Positions 62,126-64,000 of a DNA stretch of 64,000 nt are shown here, in pieces; the stretch's first letter is position 1; every line of letters starts with the position of its first letter. The notes beneath the pieces were generated by a model that was not told the origin of the DNA, made no database searches, and saw nothing but the letters and a program-made list of their open reading frames with translations. The position numbers and the translations under genes were made by a program. Source of the stretch: Anopheles merus (Eukaryota > Arthropoda > Insecta > Diptera > Culicidae); contig NC_054082.1 in NCBI RefSeq assembly GCF_017562075.2, positions 38,824,442 to 38,888,441 of the forward strand. The letters are read 5' to 3'.

Positions 62126-64000
62126 GTACGTAGCGGCAAAAATCAATATCCAACGGGTAGTAAAATCACATTGCACTCTCTTCAACTCTAGGCGGCTCTC
62201 TGTGAAAATTAAATGCCGGTGTCCATTGGGTACATTAAATGTGTTCATATTTGAAGCGCAGTCTTGCTGCATTAGTACGAGACACTTTGCTGTTGCTGAA
62301 TGTTTCATGTTTCATAAAATATTTAGTTTTTTCAAAACCCAACAATTGTTGCTCCAACATGGGCATGGCACCCGACAAAAGATGGCGATCTCAGTTTTAT
62401 CGACTTAATCGCATTAATTACGTATTGGACATAATGAAGATTATTTGTTTATTTTTCCACAGTTTTGGAAAAAGGAACTTTGCCCACAGAAAGCGTTCCG
62501 TTTTACTTCAAAGTATATTAAATTAGTTGTACTTACTGTTTGTTCAGAACCACAGAAAACCTAATTCTCCCCCACACGTAGTCATCATCATCATCAGGTC
62601 CATGCGCATGAGCGTCATCCAGAGTGCGCTTCTTGTAGAGTTCTCTTTCACCACGACCTCCGCCAACTCTTTCCTCGCTGGTGTGGGTCAGGAGAAAGGC
62701 CACATTCTTATACAATCTCGATACGAAAAGCGACTACGTCGGTCGAATCGAACTTATTTGTCTGTTAAAAATACTACTGATATGAACATTTCCAATCACA
62801 CACGTGTCAATTGTCCAGCACCGGGCGTCTCCATCGTGTGTGGGAGGAAGCTTATCGCTGGTGGTGACCATTAGCGAGCATGCACATCACGGAAAATGTT
62901 GTATATCGATTTTTATTGCCTTGCTGATAGACACATCGGGTGAGAGAGGGAGAAAAAGAAAGGGAGAGCGAGAGAGAGTGTGCAAGAGTGGGAGAGTGTA
63001 AGACTATCTTTGAGCATATCCTTGATGGGTTCTGCGAGTAAGGATATGGGAACTATATGTTTTGGTTTACATCACTTTTGATAATTGTACAATAATGTAT
63101 AACGTTTTACTTTTCCCAGCTGTGTAGTAATTTATTTTTAATATAAAGATATTGCTGGCATTAATATAATATGAATATTTCTTTAGTAATGAAATAATCA
63201 ATTGTTTAGATTATTCAAATACATTTTCTTCATATAAAACTATAGATTTTTTAGATAGTTTTTTTTTAAATTTATTTATTGGTTTAAAGTTTATTTATTA
63301 GCGAAATCTATAACATGCGTTAATACATTTGCCCCCCCTGCAAGTGATTTACACGTTCTTTGTGTTTAAATACAACATAAAAAACAGAAATTGAATTAGT
63401 GTTGCATGATAGGAACATTTTATATAATGATACTACTTAGTTTTTTTTGCTGGAATTCATCAAAACATGTTTTCGGCTTGCTTGCTTGCGCTACAGCAAG
63501 GATTAAGAAAACCAGTATCACATAGAATTTAACCGGTCGCAACTGGTAACGCGTCAGGGCTGGGCCATAATCATTGTAAGGTTAATAATCTCTCGAATTT
63601 GGCACCGAAAATCGCTAAATGTGTGGTAAACAATTCGTTTATAAACATAGTCTAGAGAAGGTTTGAAAAATCTCCCAATAAGCGACTTATATGTGACGTT
63701 AAATGCTTTACTCATTTCATGATGAAAGGCATTATGTCAGCTTGTTTTCAACAAAATGTACAATCATTCTGCCTAAGATGCTGGAATGACCCGTTGTTTA
63801 TTTTATTTTATTTATTTATTTATTTTTTTTGACTATGCATAAGAGCAACAGCAAAGATTGATTCCCCGATAAGCAAATAATTCAAATTTAGCGAAACGGT
63901 AGGTTTCTCAGCAAAAAATGTGTTCAAATCTTTCTAATAGTGGTCTTATGAAATCAATACTCCTCCCAGTATGCTTCAAATAAACATTTATGAAAAAAAA
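62126..64000. other. AT-rich right edge
   Basis: No supported gene. If the exon candidate at 62048 is real, this is its first intron. It contains a short GA tract at 62940-62980, strongly AT-rich DNA from 63040 on, and the TTTA repeat. Confidence 0.5.
63800..63830. repeat. (TTTA)n tract
   Basis: This is an imperfect TTTA tandem repeat in very AT-rich sequence, ending in a T run. Confidence 0.85.

Overview
The window looks like nuclear DNA of a dipteran insect, most likely an Anopheles mosquito. This is inferred from insect gene types (follicle cell protein 3C-1, a GRIP golgin of the Gcc185 type), compact GT-AG introns, and abundant GA/CT and TG/CA microsatellites and homopolymer runs. No database comparison was possible, so the species is not claimed.

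Layout. Positions 1 to about 50,460 hold no recognisable intact gene. This is either a large intergenic region or a giant intron. It contains simple repeats, three candidate non-autonomous elements (23,942-24,819, with a perfect 23-bp terminal inverted repeat; about 26,694-27,229, with diverged ends; and a foldback minisatellite at 47,472-48,024), one decayed coding-like block (18,050-18,628), and a stretch at 35.8-41.0 kb rich in homeodomain-type sites plus a perfect RFX X-box, which may be regulatory DNA.

From 50,484 to 58,757 lies a dense cluster. RpL44 (eL42) is on the plus strand. Convergent to it on the minus strand is an intronless Fcp3C-like secreted protein. Then, all on the minus strand, comes ARMC7 followed only 4 nt after its stop codon by a MaoC-type hydroxyacyl-thioester dehydratase (HTD2), very probably two cistrons of one mRNA. 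Head-to-head with ARMC7, about 0.6 kb away, a five-exon Gcc185-type golgin runs on the plus strand; its GRIP domain is assembled across the last three exons.

From 58,758 to the end there is no confident gene. An arthropod-style core promoter (Inr plus correctly spaced MTE-like motif, start at about 61,219) with a perfect GTAAGT donor 108 nt downstream, and a possible ATG-bearing exon at 62,048-62,125, suggest that a long-intron gene starts here and continues past the right edge.

The cluster genes are housekeeping in character (translation, mitochondrial fatty acid synthesis, Golgi tethering) plus one likely ovarian or eggshell gene. Apart from the ARMC7-HTD2 pair and the shared ARMC7/Gcc185 upstream region, nothing suggests that they act in one pathway.
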